From positions 1 through 52,028 of the forward strand of contig JABSSW010000087.1 of NCBI GenBank assembly GCA_018902385.1: a stretch of DNA of 52,028 bases, given 5' to 3'. Shown in pieces: positions 13,561 through 25,477 of this stretch (position 1 is the first letter of the stretch; each line of letters starts with the position of its first letter). The notes beneath the pieces were generated by a model. The model did not search any database, was not told where the DNA came from, and was given only the letters and a program-made list of their open reading frames with translations. The DNA comes from Physcia stellaris. Lineage: Eukaryota > Ascomycota > Lecanoromycetes > Caliciales > Physciaceae. The translations under genes and the position numbers were made by a program.

Positions 13561-14514
13561 CGATTGAATTGATTGAATAAATATCATGAAATTCGTTGAC
13601 AACAACGATGTTTCAACAATTATCGAATTCATTTCATTTTTATTAATAAAAATTATCATTTTCGAATAATTTTTGAAAATTAAAAAATTTAAATAAACAA
13701 AAAAATTACGAAAAAAAAATCGTATAAAAAACGTCAAAATTGTTATCGATTAAACAAAACGAATTATTCGAATCGAAAAATTTGAATCGTTTATAAATTT
13801 CGAAATACGTCAAAATTGATTTCGAAAACAAAAACAAAAAATGAATTGTTCGAATTAACAAATTTCGTTTTTTAAATAAATTTTGAAATAAAAATTATTT
13901 TGATTAAATCGTCGTAAAATATAAAAAAACGATTCTTTCGTTTTCGACAAATTTTTCGATGACAAAAAATTAAATTCATACAAAATAATCAAAAAAAAAT
14001 TTCGTTTATGAATTGAAATTGTTCGACGATATGCATATTTATTCAATTTTTCATTTTTGATTGTTAAAAAAAATTTTAAAAATTCGTTAAAAAAACAACA
14101 TAACGATTTTTCAAAATCAATTATTGCAAACGAAATGTTTGAATAAAAATTCGATAATATATTGCAATTTCGATATTATTATTATCGTTTACAATATCGT
14201 TGCAATTAATTCGAATGAAATTTTCACGATCGCATTTGATATTATGTCGACGACGACGAATTTCAAAATATTCAAAATATCGTGAATATTTTTCACGAAA
14301 TTAATTCAAAAACAACAAAATTTGTTTTGCGAAATAATTAAATCATGAACGTTATTATTTACGATCGATCAAAAAACGTTATATCGAATTCGTTACAATT
14401 CATTTTCAAATTAATTCAAATAATTTTTTTTAATTATTCGTTTCGTTATTATTTCGCGTTGTTTACAATCAAAATTTACGTCGCATGAAAAATTGAATCG
14501 TATTAAAAATATTT
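13561..14514 (+). pseudogene. Element A integrase C-terminal region, decayed
   Basis: About 950 bp between the integrase core and the conserved 3' tail. One segment near 14,225-14,290 reads ILCRRRR followed by KYREYF, which resembles the start of a chromodomain (an Ile-Leu, an Arg run, then a K-Y/W-x-x-Y block), as found in many fungal gypsy elements. The rest shows only scattered codons. Weak call. Confidence 0.35.
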
Positions 14515-15385
14515 TCAAAAATTGTCGTCAAATTTTATTAAACAATGAATGTTGTAAAAAATTTGCAATACATAAATGTAAATAAATATAAAATGTCATA
14601 TAATAATATGAATAAACAATAAATTGTCAAAAAATTCGAATATTTACAAATTCGTCAACAGAATTTTCAATTGTTTATTAATAACACGCGAAATTATTTG
14701 TAAAATTTGTTCAAAAATTTGTTTTTCAAAAAATTTAATAATGCATTATTTCGTTGAATAAAATACGAATCAATTTTATATATGCGATAACATTTCGTTA
14801 ATCGTAATGACAAAAATTTTATCGACAAATCAAATTGTTCATTTCGTGATATCAATTTGATATTACAAAAATTTCGAAAAAAAAATTATTAAAATTCATT
14901 CAATTGTTTGTTTATTAATATTCGTCGAAATTATTTTCGACGAAATATAAATTGATTATTTTCAAAATTTCATTCAAATTTTTTTTGTTCATAAACGAAA
15001 AATCGATTTTCGCATACACGAAAATATCAAAACGTTAAACATTATTGCGAATTTTATTAACATTATTCAAATTGTTTATTTCAAAAATAATGAAAAAAAA
15101 ATGATTTTTAAAATTTTGACGAATTCGATTTTTGACGAAAATTTCACGACGTTTCGTTTGTTTATTGAAAAAACGAATTAATTAATTCAAACGTTATTCA
15201 AAACACGATTTTTCGTCGTAAAATTCGATAAAAAAATCAATTAATCGTTTCGAAACGAAATTGAAAAAAAAAAAAAATAATTAAATCAATTTTTATATTC
15301 AATTTATGAAATATATTTAACATCGAATTAACATTGTTATTTTATCATTTCGAATGTTAAAATCGAAATTCGTTTTGACGATTCA
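14515..15385 (+). repeat. Direct repeat R1, left copy
   Basis: About 870 bp that recur in direct orientation at 22,128-22,990 with many transitions and some indels. Shared anchors include TTCGTCAACA near 14,661, TTCGTGATATCAATTTGAT near 14,844 and TCAATTAATCGTTTCGAAAC near 15,238. The copy begins in the conserved 3' tail of element A and ends shortly before the 5' LTR of element B. It is probably the 3' untranslated/LTR part of an A-type element. Confidence 0.75.
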
Positions 15386-15499
15386 AAAATCAAATTTTTT
15401 TTATATTTTTCAAATTTTATGTATTTGTTTTAAATTTCAAATTAATTTATATTTTTTAACATTTCATCAAAAAATTGATTCAGAAATTACGTATACGAA

Positions 15500-15818
15500 T
15501 GTAAAAATAAAAATTCAGAATTTTCGAAAATGCGATTCGCATTTCGTCAAACAATTCGATTATCGAAATTCGAATGATTTCGAAAAAAATCAATCTCAAT
15601 CATTTTACAACTCGATCAACGATAAATTCAACAAATTCATATTTTCAATCGAAATCGATCGAATTCGTACGATTGAACAAATAAAATGTAAATAAAAAAC
15701 AATTGCAAAACGTAATTTGTTTTGTAACGATTAATAAATCAATATATTACATTTCAAATTATACATTTTTGATGTCAATAATTCATTAAATTATATTATT
15801 TTTAATACGAATTTTACA
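15500..15818 (+). repeat. 5' LTR of element B
   Basis: 319 bp, TGTAA...TTACA, aligned by eye to 21,807-22,127 with 14 transitions, two transversions and one small indel. Ten of the transitions lie in CpT/ApG context, two in CpA/TpG and two in CpG. A reading frame of 113 codons covers it (15,354-15,695) but is not a gene. Confidence 0.85.
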
Positions 15819-16380
15819 TTTTAATCGTTATCATATTTCAAAATGATGTCATTCGTGTATATTTAACAAAACACAATTTTGTTGTTTCGCATACATCATG
15901 TCGAATTTTGATAATGATTTGTTTTTTGAATTTGTCGAAAATGTTGATTTATTTTTTTGATTGATTTATTACAAACAACAAATCGAAAAAAATCACAAAA
16001 AAAAAATCAAATTCAAAATTCGAATTGTCGAACGTTCGGAATTTGCAATTTTTATTTCATTTATTTTTGTTTTTGATTTTGTTTGAAAATTTTTCGTTCT
16101 GAAAATTATCGAAACAACATCGAATCAATATGAAGAAAAAAATTAAAAAAAGTGAAAAAAATATTGTAAACAAATGAAAAATCAATTCACGCAAAACAAC
16201 GTGAATTATATGATTTAATTTTCGAATTTGATCAAAATTGCATATGCTGATATTTATTTTAAATCAGACAGCAATGCGAACAAATTTTGAAACACAAAAA
16301 TCGATTTTCATTCAAACAAACAATACATTTGAATCGAATTCAAAATTTTTTTTAAAAACGATATCGAGCGAACAATCACG

Positions 16381-16900
16381 TTGCAACAAAATTTTTTGAA
16401 AAAATATCGCAAACACAAACAAAATCATAATCAATCGATTAAAAATTACAATGTCGAACGAATAAATATGTTTGTTGAATTGAAATTCGAATTCAAATTC
16501 ACGAAAACAATGAAATTCAACGATTTTCGTGACGAATTACGTTTGAAATTTCGTTGCATGTTTTTTAAAAAAAAAAAAATTTTCACAAAAACGAAATTGT
16601 TTGAACGACTCAAACGTATGAAAAACGTTCAAATTTTGAAAAAAAAATTCAAAAATTTCAAAAAGCGTAAAATTTCGTTCGATATTGACAATTTTGAAAA
16701 CGAAAACGAAAAATTCAAAATTGCGAAATTTAAAAATAAAAAAATAAAAAATATTAACAAAATCAATTCGAATCACGAATCAATCAAATCGAAAAATATT
16801 CGAATGTATCGTTGATTCGTTAACGAATTCAAAAAAATTCAAAACAAAAATAATTGTATAAATTGTGACAAATCAAATCATCAAATCGAAATTTGCACAA
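16381..16900 (+). pseudogene. Element B gag end with zinc knuckle
   Basis: A 144-codon open segment (16,381-16,815), rich in Lys, Asn and Phe, ends just before a clear retroviral-type zinc knuckle at 16,855-16,896: C-I-N-C-D-K-S-N-H-Q-I-E-I-C, exactly C-x2-C-x4-H-x4-C. The N-terminal gag part upstream (15,820-16,380) is interrupted by stops and cannot be read. In a live element Gag packages the RNA in virus-like particles. The knuckle residues survive although the frame around them does not. Confidence 0.7.
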
Positions 16901-17169
16901 ACAAAAAAAACAAAATCATTTTCGTTGATCAAATTTTGAACAATCAAAAAACTAATCGATTTGATGATTTTCGTTCAAATCGTTAAAAAAAAAAAATTTT
17001 CGAATTTTGATTTCGATACGTCGTTTTTCTCAAACATGAACAAAAATCATGTTAATAAAAAAAAAAACGACGCAAAAAGTTTAAAAAACTTGTAATTCGT
17101 AAATGCGTTAAAATCAAAATTAACATACAAAACAAAAATCAGATTTGAAACGAATCGAAAACAATATTC

Positions 17170-17380
17170 GATACAGAAACGAAAATTAATTTGATAAATC
17201 ATGTTTATGCGAAAAAATTCGATTTTCGTCGTTTCGAAACTTTAAATTGTGATGCAATAACAATTGACAATCATCGTTTGAAAATATATGACGTTTATTT
17301 CGTACAACTCGAAATATCAAACGTCAGAAAAATCAGTCGTTTTTTCGAGAAATCGTTTCTGATCGTGAATTTGAATTGAA
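17170..17380 (+). pseudogene. Element B protease-like region
   Basis: A 62-codon segment downstream of the knuckle reads INHVYAKKF, then a SNVRKISRFFEKSFL-like stretch. The position between gag knuckle and RT is where a retropepsin sits, and the start resembles the part after its D-T/S-G-A box (x-F-I-s-x-x-x-A). The catalytic triplet itself is not recognisable. Assignment is mainly positional. Confidence 0.45.
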
Positions 17381-17520
17381 ATTTAACGTTAAACATGTTT
17401 TGAATACAATTTTCGAAAATCAAAGTGAATTAAAACGACGACAATATCAAGATTTGACGTTGCAAAAAAAAACATTTCATTTTCACGACGAATCGTATCG
17501 AAAATATCGAATTCGAACAA

Positions 17521-18420
17521 TTGATCATAAATGTTATCGATAACGAAATTGAAACGTATTTCATGTTCGTACGAATGTATATTGACAAGCAATTCGACAT
17601 GCATGAAATGCACGTTTCAAAACGAATTCAAATAAAATTTGTTTTGATTGAAATGAAAAAAAAATTCGATGTCAAAATCACGTTTTTCGATATTTTGAAA
17701 ACGTATGAAAAACTCGATAACGAAAATAAAATTTACGAATTATCGAATCATGATTCAAACGATCATGTTATTGATTAAAAAAAAAACAAAAAATCGTCGC
17801 ATGAATCAATTTATTTTTTATTTGAAAATGAATTTCGAATATTACGTGTTTACATCGAAAAACATTTAATTAACGATTTCATTCGATTTTCACAATTTTT
17901 TGCAAAAACGTTCATTTTGTTCGTCAAAAAAAAAACGATAATTTACGTTTATGTGTGAATTACAAAAATTTTAATGTTTTCACGATAAAAAATAAATATT
18001 TTTTATCGTTAATCGATAAAAATTTAAATAAATTCAACAAAATCGTCAAATATATTAATATCGATTTGATTGTTGTTTATCATCGATTGCGTATCAAACA
18101 TGAAAACGAATGAAAAACAATTTTTCGTATTCGATATGATCATTTCGAATATAACGTATTTTTTTTCGATTTCATTAACGTTTCGACGACGTTTCAAAAT
18201 TTTATCAATAAAATTTTAACGATTCGTTTCGATATTAACGTCATTATATATTTGAACGATATAATAATTTATTCGATAAACGTCGAAATTCATGTCGACG
18301 ATGTCAAATGAATTTTTGATCGTTTTAAAAAAAATAAATTATATATTGTTTTTGAAAAATGCAAATGATTCGTTGACGAAATAAATTTTTTTGAATTCGT
18401 TTTTTTTTTCAAAAAATGAA
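17521..18420 (+). pseudogene. Element B reverse transcriptase remnant
   Basis: An 85-codon open piece (17,521-17,778) is the linker before RT. RT landmarks follow: LFENEFRILRVYIEKHL with GFIR-like INDFIRFS (about 17,819-17,890), FILFVKKK at about 17,915 and the palm box at 18,249-18,260, which reads Y-L-N-D instead of Y-L-D-D. The thumb follows with YIVFEKCK and a V-D-E-x-x-F-x-F block (about 18,340-18,400). Trp codons appear as TGA. The catalytic Asp-to-Asn change is the one seen in the other two RT copies. Confidence 0.8.
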
Positions 18421-18484
18421 AATACAAAACAAAAAAATCGAAATTATTCAACAATGATTAATATTTCGCAACGTTTTCGACATC

Positions 18485-19110
18485 ATGCAATTTTTCGATA
18501 TCGTTAATTTTTATCGACGATTCATTAAACATTTCAATAAAATTGTTGAATTTTTGATCGTTATGTTAAAAAAATCACAAAAATTTCGAAAAAATATTCG
18601 AAAACGCAAACGAAATCAAAATCGAAATCGCAACAAATTATCGAATATTCATATTTTTTTGATCAATGAAACGTTGAAAATTTTCAAACGATTTCGCAAA
18701 ACATTTATCGAAATATCAATTTTACGTCATTTCGATTTCGAGCGCGTTATTCGAATCGAAATCGACGCATTCGACAAAATCATCGAAATCATTTTATGTC
18801 AACAAAACGACGAAAATCATTGACATTTTGTTGCGTATTTTTCGCGCAAATTGATTTCGATCGAATGTCATTACGAAATTCATGACAAAAAATTGTTGAT
18901 TATTGTGATTTCGTTCAAACAATAAAAACATTATTTCGAAAACGCAAAAAAACAAATTTTTGTTTTTATTGATTATCGCAATTTGAAACAATTTATGATT
19001 ACAATTAAATTGTTTTCACGTCAAATTCGATAAATTTAAAAATTGAATCGATATAATTTTTTAATCGATTATCGTTTCGATAACAAAAATTTTGTTGACG
19101 AATTTTCAAA
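18485..19110 (+). pseudogene. Element B RNase H remnant
   Basis: The best-preserved domain of the element. It opens with VNFYRRFIKHFNKI, continues to SILRHFDFERVIRIEIDAFDK (first catalytic acidic residue region), then VAYFSRKLISIECHYEIHDK (about 18,832-18,890), DYRNLKQFM and LIDYRFDNKNFVDEFSKR (to about 19,110). These are the standard gypsy RNase H blocks in order. TGA stops replace Trp in the H-W-H-P-V-A-Y and F-K-Q-W blocks. It would remove the RNA strand during reverse transcription. Confidence 0.8.
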
Positions 19111-19329
19111 ACGATTTGATCACATGATGATTATTGAAAAAAACGTCGAAAACAATCGTCAAATTTTGAAACAATTGCAAAAATCATTGATCGCAAATTC
19201 GAAACGTTTCGAAAAAATACAAATAAATGCGATTAAAATCATGAATGCGATGCATGTCATAAAACGATTCATGAATACGATATATAACATGAAACGTCGA
19301 TCGCATTTAAATGATTCAAAAAATATCGA

Positions 19330-19462
19330 ATCAATCAACGTTGTTTCAAAAACATTTGATTCAAAAAATTCAAAACGAAATCGAATTTCAATTAACGTTG
19401 TTTCGAAAACATTCGATTCAAAAAATTCAAAAAATTCGAAACATTCGATTGAACAAAAATCA
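19330..19462 (+). repeat. Tandem duplication in element B linker
   Basis: Two copies of a unit of about 57 bp between RNase H and integrase. In the open frame both read INVVSKTFDSKNSK, starting at about 19,336 and 19,393. The second copy continues into a further NSK. It looks like replication slippage in an Asn/Ser/Lys linker. Confidence 0.7.
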
Positions 19463-19714
19463 AACGTGACATTCATAAAATGAAAAATTTTTGTGTTAAA
19501 ATTAACGATTGTATTTGAATGCGCAATGCATAAAATTCGAATACAAATTGTTTTACGAAAAAAAACGACATATAACGACGAATCAACATTTTCATTGTTG
19601 AATTTCGTTCGAAATTTGATCGATAAAAATCAATTCGTTTTTGAAATATGTCGAAAATTAATTATTTCGAAAACAAAAACAAATCATTGACAACACAAAA
19701 ATGAATTTTTGTAT

Positions 19715-20830
19715 TACGACGACGTCGTTTACATTTCAAAAAATTTGCGTGAAAACGTTATTCGTGTCAATCACGATAATTCGTTCGTTGATCATTTCGA
19801 CATCGAACGAACGTTAAAATTGATACGTCGAAAATATTATTGATCGAATCAAAATTTTATCGAAATTTTTGAAATGCGACAACAAATCAAAAAACATTAT
19901 GAAACATGCGTCGTTTGCAAACGAAACAAAATTGCGCGACACAAATCATACGACGAATTTTTTTTTTTCGATTTCTGAATTTAAATGAATTGATTTTTTC
20001 ATGAATTTCGTGACAGAACTTTTTTCAAATAAAACGTAAAATGAAACGATTTACGATTCGATTTTAATGATTGTGAATCGTTTAACGAAAATGATTCATT
20101 ACATATCAATGATTAAAACGATTTTCGCAAAAAATTTGATCGAAATTTTATTTCGCGAAATCATTCGATTTTACGATTTTTTTTCGTCAATCGTTATCGA
20201 CAAAAATTTCATTTTTACATTCAAATACAACGATGCGCTGTGTTACGTTTTGAAAATCAAACGTAAATTGTCAATCGTTTTTCATTTTCAGATTGATGAA
20301 CAAATCGAACGAATGAACAACGTCATGAAACAATTTTTCCGCGTTTTCGTTAATTTCGAACAAAATGACTGAATAAAATTGTTATTCATGATCGAATTCG
20401 TTTACAACAATAACAAACACGCATTCACAAACATTTTTTCGTTCGAAATCATGTTTGAATATTCGTTTCGCATGTTTTTCGAAAAAACATGAAACAAGAA
20501 AATTAAATTCAAATTCGCAAAAGAACACGCTGAACATTTAATTGAATTATTTCGAATATGAAAAAACAATTTATTCGTGACACAACAACAACAAACGATA
20601 TACAAAAACGAACGTACGAAATCAATGTTATACAACGTCGAAAATTACGTGAATTTGAACGATAAAAACATCAAAATTAAACGAAACAAAAAACTGAAAT
20701 GAAAATTTTTTGAATCATTTCAAATTTTAAAAATTATAAAAAATCAAATTTATCGTTTAAATTTATTCAAACGTTGACGTATTCACGACGTTTTTCACGT
20801 TTTTTTTTTAAAAAAATTCAATGTTAAAAA
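19715..20830 (+). pseudogene. Element B integrase and GPY/F-like module
   Basis: H2C2 domain: two His in the NHDNSFVDHF segment (about 19,770), then YETCVVCKRNK with Cys codons at 19,907 and 19,916. Core: VNRLTKMIHYI (about 20,070), then an I-V-I-D-K segment holding an Asp where the catalytic one is expected, and FHFQIDEQIERMN (about 20,283), which retains the Glu of the T-E-R-x-N block. After the core, FAYNN-like FVYNNNKHAF (about 20,400) and RIHDVFHVFFLKKF (about 20,770) match the C-terminal GPY/F module of gypsy integrases. Stops interrupt all parts. Confidence 0.8.
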
Positions 20831-21031
20831 AAAAAAAAAACATACGTCACATTTTTTTGAATTTTCGTATCAAATTGAAAATATTGAATTCGACGAAAAC
20901 ATGAAAATGAAAATCACGAAAAAATTTTATGAAATCGAAATCATTAAAAACAGCAAAATTTTCAAAACAAATAAATTCAAACAAATTTTACAACGAATTC
21001 GATTTTTATTATTTGATAAAATGAAAAAATT

Positions 21032-21340
21032 ATGAAAACGCGATTTAAAAATTTGTATCGTTTGTCAAGCATTTTCGAAAAATTTTGCGACAATTTCACA
21101 ACGAAAATTCAAAAAAATCTGATGTCAATAAAGAAACAAATCATCGAAAATCACGAAAAAAATGAATTGAAATATTTATTGCATGTTAACATATTTTCGT
21201 TTTCAAAAATTTTGTGTGCTATTTATTGTTTAAAATTTACGACGCATGAAAAGTTGAATTGTGTCAAAAACATTTTCAAAAATTGTTGTTCGATTCGATC
21301 GAACGATAAATCGTTAAATAAAAAATGTGAAATGAAATAA
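21032..21340 (+). pseudogene. Conserved 3' tail of gypsy elements
   Basis: An open segment of 102 codons whose end reads KFTTHEKLNCVKNIFKNC. Equivalent sequence ends element A (about 14,470-14,530) and element C (about 33,110-33,180), so all three elements share this terminal piece and are relatives. A chromodomain is not clear in this copy. Function unknown. Confidence 0.55.
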
Positions 21341-21806
21341 AAAAAAATTTCGAAAATTTAAATATTAATGCGATCGCGATTAATGAACGTCTATCGCGTT
21401 ACACATTTTTTTCATGATATCGATGTTGATATTCGAAATAAAAAAATGAAAAAATGAAAAGATATTCGAATTCAGAATTTTTTGTCAACAAATCAATTGT
21501 CAATCATTATATCGAAAATTGTGAATGATACGAAATCAAATATTCGATCATGAAAACAACAAACAATTAATTCATCAAATTATGTTTTTTTTGAATCATT
21601 CAAAAAAATGTTTTTTCAAATTTTTAACGCAAATTGACTATTGAATTCGAACAAAAATATTTCGAAATGCGAAAATCACGATCATAATAATTTTTCAAAT
21701 CAATGCAAAATCAAAACAAACAAAACACGTTAAGACAAACAGAATACGTCAAAATTTTTGTTAACATGTTGATTTCAAAAAATTTCGATGCTTAAAAAAA
21801 AACGTA

Positions 21807-22127
21807 TGTAAAAGAATAAAAATTCAAAATTTTCGAAAATGCGATTCGCATTTCGTCAAGCAATTCGATTATCGAAATTCGAATGATTTCGAAAAAAATC
21901 AATTTCAATTATTTTACAACTTGATCAACAATAAATTCAACAAATTCATATTGTCAGTCGAAATCGTTCGAATTCGTACGATTGAATAGATAAAATGTAA
22001 ATAAAAAACAACTGCAAAACGTAATTTGTTCTGTAACGATTAATAAATCAATATATTACATTTCAAGTTATACATTTTTGATGTCAATAATTCATTAAAC
22101 TATATTATTTTTAATACGAGTTTTACA
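21807..22127 (+). repeat. 3' LTR of element B
   Basis: 321 bp, TGTAA...TTACA. It keeps ApG and CpT at several sites where the 5' LTR has ApA and TpT, for example AAGTTATAC and TTCTGTAACG. A run of As lies immediately before it (about 21,793), where a polypurine tract is expected. Confidence 0.85.
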
Positions 22128-22990
22128 AATTATCGTCAAATCTTATTGAACAATAAATGATAATGTAAAATGTTATGCAATGATATAAATAAACAACAAA
22201 TTGTTAAAAAATTCGAATATTTACAAATTCGTCAACAAGATTTTCAATTGTTTATTAATGACACGCGAAATTATTTATCAAATTCGTACAAAATGTTTGT
22301 TTTTCAAAAAATTTAATACATGCATATTTCGTTGAATGCATTGTACGAATCAATTGTTTTATATGCGATAACGTCGACGTGTTAATTGTGATAACAAAAA
22401 TTTTATCAATTTGATCAAATTGTTCGTTTCGTGATATCAATTTGATATTGCAAAAATTTTCAAAATTGTCGATACGCGAAATCGAATTTTCAATAATTTG
22501 TTTATTAATGTTCGTCGAAATTATTTTTAACGAATTGCATGAATTGATCATTTTTCAAAACATTTATTGCATTCACGTTTTGTCGCACGCAATGTATACA
22601 TCGATTTTCGCATGTTCGAAAATATCAATGCATTAAAAATTGTCACGATGATTTTATTAATAAATTCAGATTGTTTATTTCAAGATATAATTATATGAGA
22701 ATTTTCGAAATCTAGACGAATTTATCTCGTTGACGAAATTTTTTTCGCGACATTTCGCGTTTATTTTTTTGTTTCGACGATTTATCAATTCGATGTCATT
22801 CAAAAACATATTTATATCGCGCAAAACGTTCAAAAAAAAATCAATTAATCGTTTCGAAACGAAATTGAAAAAAAACGAAAAATAATGTGACGAACGTGCA
22901 TCGAATTCAACATTTGACAAATTAACATCGTGTTAATATCGTTATTTTATCATATCGAATGTTAAAATCGAAAGTCGTTTTGACGCATTC
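22128..22990 (+). repeat. Direct repeat R1, right copy
   Basis: Starts exactly at the end of the 3' LTR of element B and matches the left copy over about 860 bp, beginning inside the shared 3' tail (ATCGTCAAAT...). It retains more CpT/ApG than the left copy, for example TCTAGACG at 22,711. It is a 5'-truncated copy of an A-type element end. Confidence 0.75.
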
Positions 22991-23059
22991 AAACGATTTA
23001 ATTTTTTACATATGTTATTACAAATTTTCATGTATTTGCTTTTTACTTAGAAATTTTCG

Positions 23060-23270
23060 TGTAATTATGTATTAATTCAATCAATGCATGACATTTTACA
23101 CGAATTCGATCGATTTCGATTGACAATGTGAACTTGTTGAATTTATCGTTGATCGAATTATAAAATAATTAAAATTGATTTTTTTCGAAATCATTCGAAT
23201 TTCGATAATCGAATTGTTTGACGAAACGCGAATCGTATTTTCGAAAATTTTGAATTTTTATTTCTTACAA
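23060..23270 (-). repeat. Inverted fragment of the element B LTR
   Basis: The reverse complement of this stretch matches the first ~200 bp of the element B LTRs, including TTTCGAAAATnCGATTCGC, TCGATTATCGAAATTCG and CAACGATAAATTCAACAA. It is therefore an inverted copy about 0.9 kb from the 3' LTR. The two could pair as a long hairpin if transcribed together. Confidence 0.75.
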
Positions 23271-23420
23271 TCGTCAACAAAATTTGTATGTATATTGATT
23301 AAATCATTAATTAATCGTATCGTATCGTTGTCGACGTCATAAAAAAAATAAATTGAAAATAAATTATCAAATAACAAAAAAAAATATTTTTGAATTTGAT
23401 CATTTGAATTGTTTCGTCGA

Positions 23421-23613
23421 TGTTGAAAAATACAATTTTCGCAAAAAAATAATCAAGAAATCAATTGATATAATTTGACGAAAAAAAAACTAATGCGTTT
23501 TTGTTGAAATTAGCGTCTTGACATTCGCACATTTTTTGTGTTTTCATTTTATGTATGTTATTACAATAACGAAATTCAAAACAATAAAATGATAATCATT
23601 CATGATTTTTTCA
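23421..23613 (+). repeat. 5' LTR of element D
   Basis: 193 bp, TGTTG...TTTCA. It differs from the 3' copy by ten transitions counted by eye: six in CpT/ApG context, three in CpA/TpG and one in CpG. Confidence 0.8.
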
Positions 23614-24221
23614 AAAAATTATGAAAATCGAATTAGCAATTTTCGTTACATTTAATATCAATTACAGCAACATGAACGCATGTCAAAACAAATAATATTT
23701 AATCGCAAACAGTACAACAAAATTTGCAATATTAACAACAATAATCAATTTCATTGAAAATATTCAATCAGATCAAATCAAAACGACTCAATTGCATATC
23801 GCAACATTCAATATCTTGATACACGATCAATACATTCAATACGTTTTCAGTTACGTCGATAACATTTACTTTATTTTTCGCGAATATTTTACGAATTCGA
23901 CTTATTTATTCATCGATTTTATTTTACGAATTCGCGTATTTATTTATTCGAATTTTTACGCGAAATCTATTTACGTATCATTCAATCAGAATGATTATTT
24001 TTATTTTTGCGATCAAATTCGCGTTCGCATTTATTTTCGCATTTGATTTTTTATTTTTTTCGTTTGTTTTTTGCGATTACGTATTTGAAAATCATTTCAT
24101 GACGCAAGATTTGAAAACGCTTTACAACATGCATTTTATTGAAAATGTTAAAACTTTGCGATGCAATTGATTCATTCAGACGAAAAAAACACAAAAAAAT
24201 TATCATTTACGAAAGCATGAA

Positions 24222-24452
24222 TTGAAAATCAAAAACAAACTCAAGAAAAAAATGAAACAATTAACAAAACAAAACAAAAAAATTCGTTTGATCAAAAAAC
24301 AAATTGAAAAATATACGTGCAAACGTTGCAAATATTCGATCAAATTCGATAACAACATCAAGTTACACGAACATATTCGCACTCGACACGCGAAAAAGTC
24401 GAAATTTGTTGTTTCATTTGTTTTCGAATCGAAATTTTTTATATCATTTTAA
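24222..24452 (+). CDS. C2H2 zinc-finger reading frame inside element D
   Basis: 76 codons. Residues 1-30 are a Lys/Gln-rich, probably helical basic stretch. A zinc finger follows: Y-T-C-K-R-C-K-Y-S, Phe, Leu, H-E-H-I-R-T-R-H, which fits C-x2-C-x5-F-x5-L-x2-H-x4-H, and then an A-K-K-S-K basic tail. All four ligands and the hydrophobic core positions are intact despite the mutated background. The frame stops at 24,452, but the protein may originally have continued into the frame at 24,681-25,121, so this may be one exon or fragment of a broken gene. Nucleic-acid binding is inferred from the finger only. Confidence 0.55.
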   Translation: MKIKNKLKKKMKQLTKQNKKIRLIKKQIEKYTCKRCKYSIKFDNNIKLHEHIRTRHAKKSKFVVSFVFESKFFISF

Positions 24453-24680
24453 TCGATAATCGAGTTATCAGTTACATTTTTTACGTCATCGAAATTTTTA
24501 TCTTTTTCGATTTTTACATCAGAAGTTGTACGCGAGCGTTCAGAAAACGTATTTTCAGAATTTTTTTCAGATTTTTCGTCGATTGCAATATCACGAAAAT
24601 CGATATCTTGAACAAAAATTGTTTCAAAATCAATCATTGCATCGAAATTTTTTCGTTTTTCGATTGCGACATTCAAATCG

Positions 24681-25179
24681 ATGTGCAAATTTTCGAAAAA
24701 TGCAAACATTGTTTGTTCGTCTATTTCGTTTCGAACTTTTACATCGAGATTTTATTTCATCGTGAACGATTTGTTTCGCATGTTCGTTGAAAAATCGAAT
24801 TTATTTGATTTGCAACGACATCAAATGCGTTCGTTTTTTTCGCGCGATTTTGACAAATGCAATCGCAAATGCAATTTCGCAAACAAATGTAATTTCATAC
24901 AAAGTCGCATTACGTTATATTTTCATGCGATGATTACATTTGTTTTTAAATCAATCAAATTCGAAACATTTGAATCAACACATGTTCGCGAAAACGTTTC
25001 GCGTCAATTTTCGATCTTTTCACGATCGATTTCATTTATTTCGTTTTTTTTTCGATTTTCAAAAATTTTTCGTTCGTTTTCTGTTTGCAAACATTGTCAA
25101 GAACGTTTCGTCATTTATTGATTTATTGATTGAATCATGCCAATTGTTTCAAGAATTGAGAACAATGAGATATTCATGA
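24681..25179 (+). pseudogene. Possible continuation of the zinc-finger protein
   Basis: A 146-codon open frame (24,681-25,121) with segments IVNDLFRMF and QSRITLYF, and a terminal C-K-H-C followed by R-F. An overlapping frame then gives SSFIDLLIESCQLFQELRTM before a stop at 25,179. The Cys pair suggests the first half of another finger whose His half is lost or frameshifted. It follows the C2H2 frame in the same orientation. I cannot name a family, and one or more frameshifts are likely. Confidence 0.35.
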
Positions 25180-25477
25180 AAATACGTTTCGTTTCTTTTC
25201 GTTCTATTTTGAGAAAGTATTGACTTTTTTATTTCGAAAAAGTCATTATTTTGAAAGAATTAACATGTTGTTGATTGATTTTGTTCGTTCGTTTTTTTTA
25301 TGAATCGTTAATCGATCTGAAAAAACTTTAAATTTGTATGTTTTGTTATTTTGTTTCGTTAATATGTAGAAATTTATTTTTGTTGTTTCGTCTTGATTTA
25401 ACACGACTAATTATCGCTTTTATTTTTTATTATTTTTGAAACTTAGTCGCTCGATAAATACGAAAGAAAGAAAATGA

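Larger units (their letters stand above)
11347..14540 (+). mobile_element. Gypsy element A, pol remnant, 5' end missing
   Basis: Collinear remains of Ty3/gypsy pol on the plus strand in the order RT, RNase H, integrase, followed by a short tail (about 14,450-14,540) that recurs at the 3' ends of elements B (about 21,215) and C (about 33,100). The order RT-RH-IN separates gypsy from copia. No gag, protease or 5' LTR could be found upstream, so the element is truncated or mutated beyond recognition there. The direct repeat starting at 14,515 adjoins its 3' end and may include its LTR. Numerous in-frame TGA and TAA codons rule out function. Confidence 0.75.
15500..22127 (+). mobile_element. Gypsy LTR retrotransposon B, full length, dead
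   Basis: 6,628 bp bounded by direct LTRs of 319 and 321 bp that begin TGTAA and end TTACA. Internal order is gag with zinc knuckle, protease-like region, RT, RNase H, integrase and a GPY/F-like module, typical of Ty3/gypsy. Every domain has stops. The 5 bp left of the 5' LTR (ACGAA) and right of the 3' LTR (AATTA) do not match, so no target-site duplication is visible. The right flank is a copy of the repeat that also lies on the left. Inter-element recombination would explain both facts. Confidence 0.85.
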
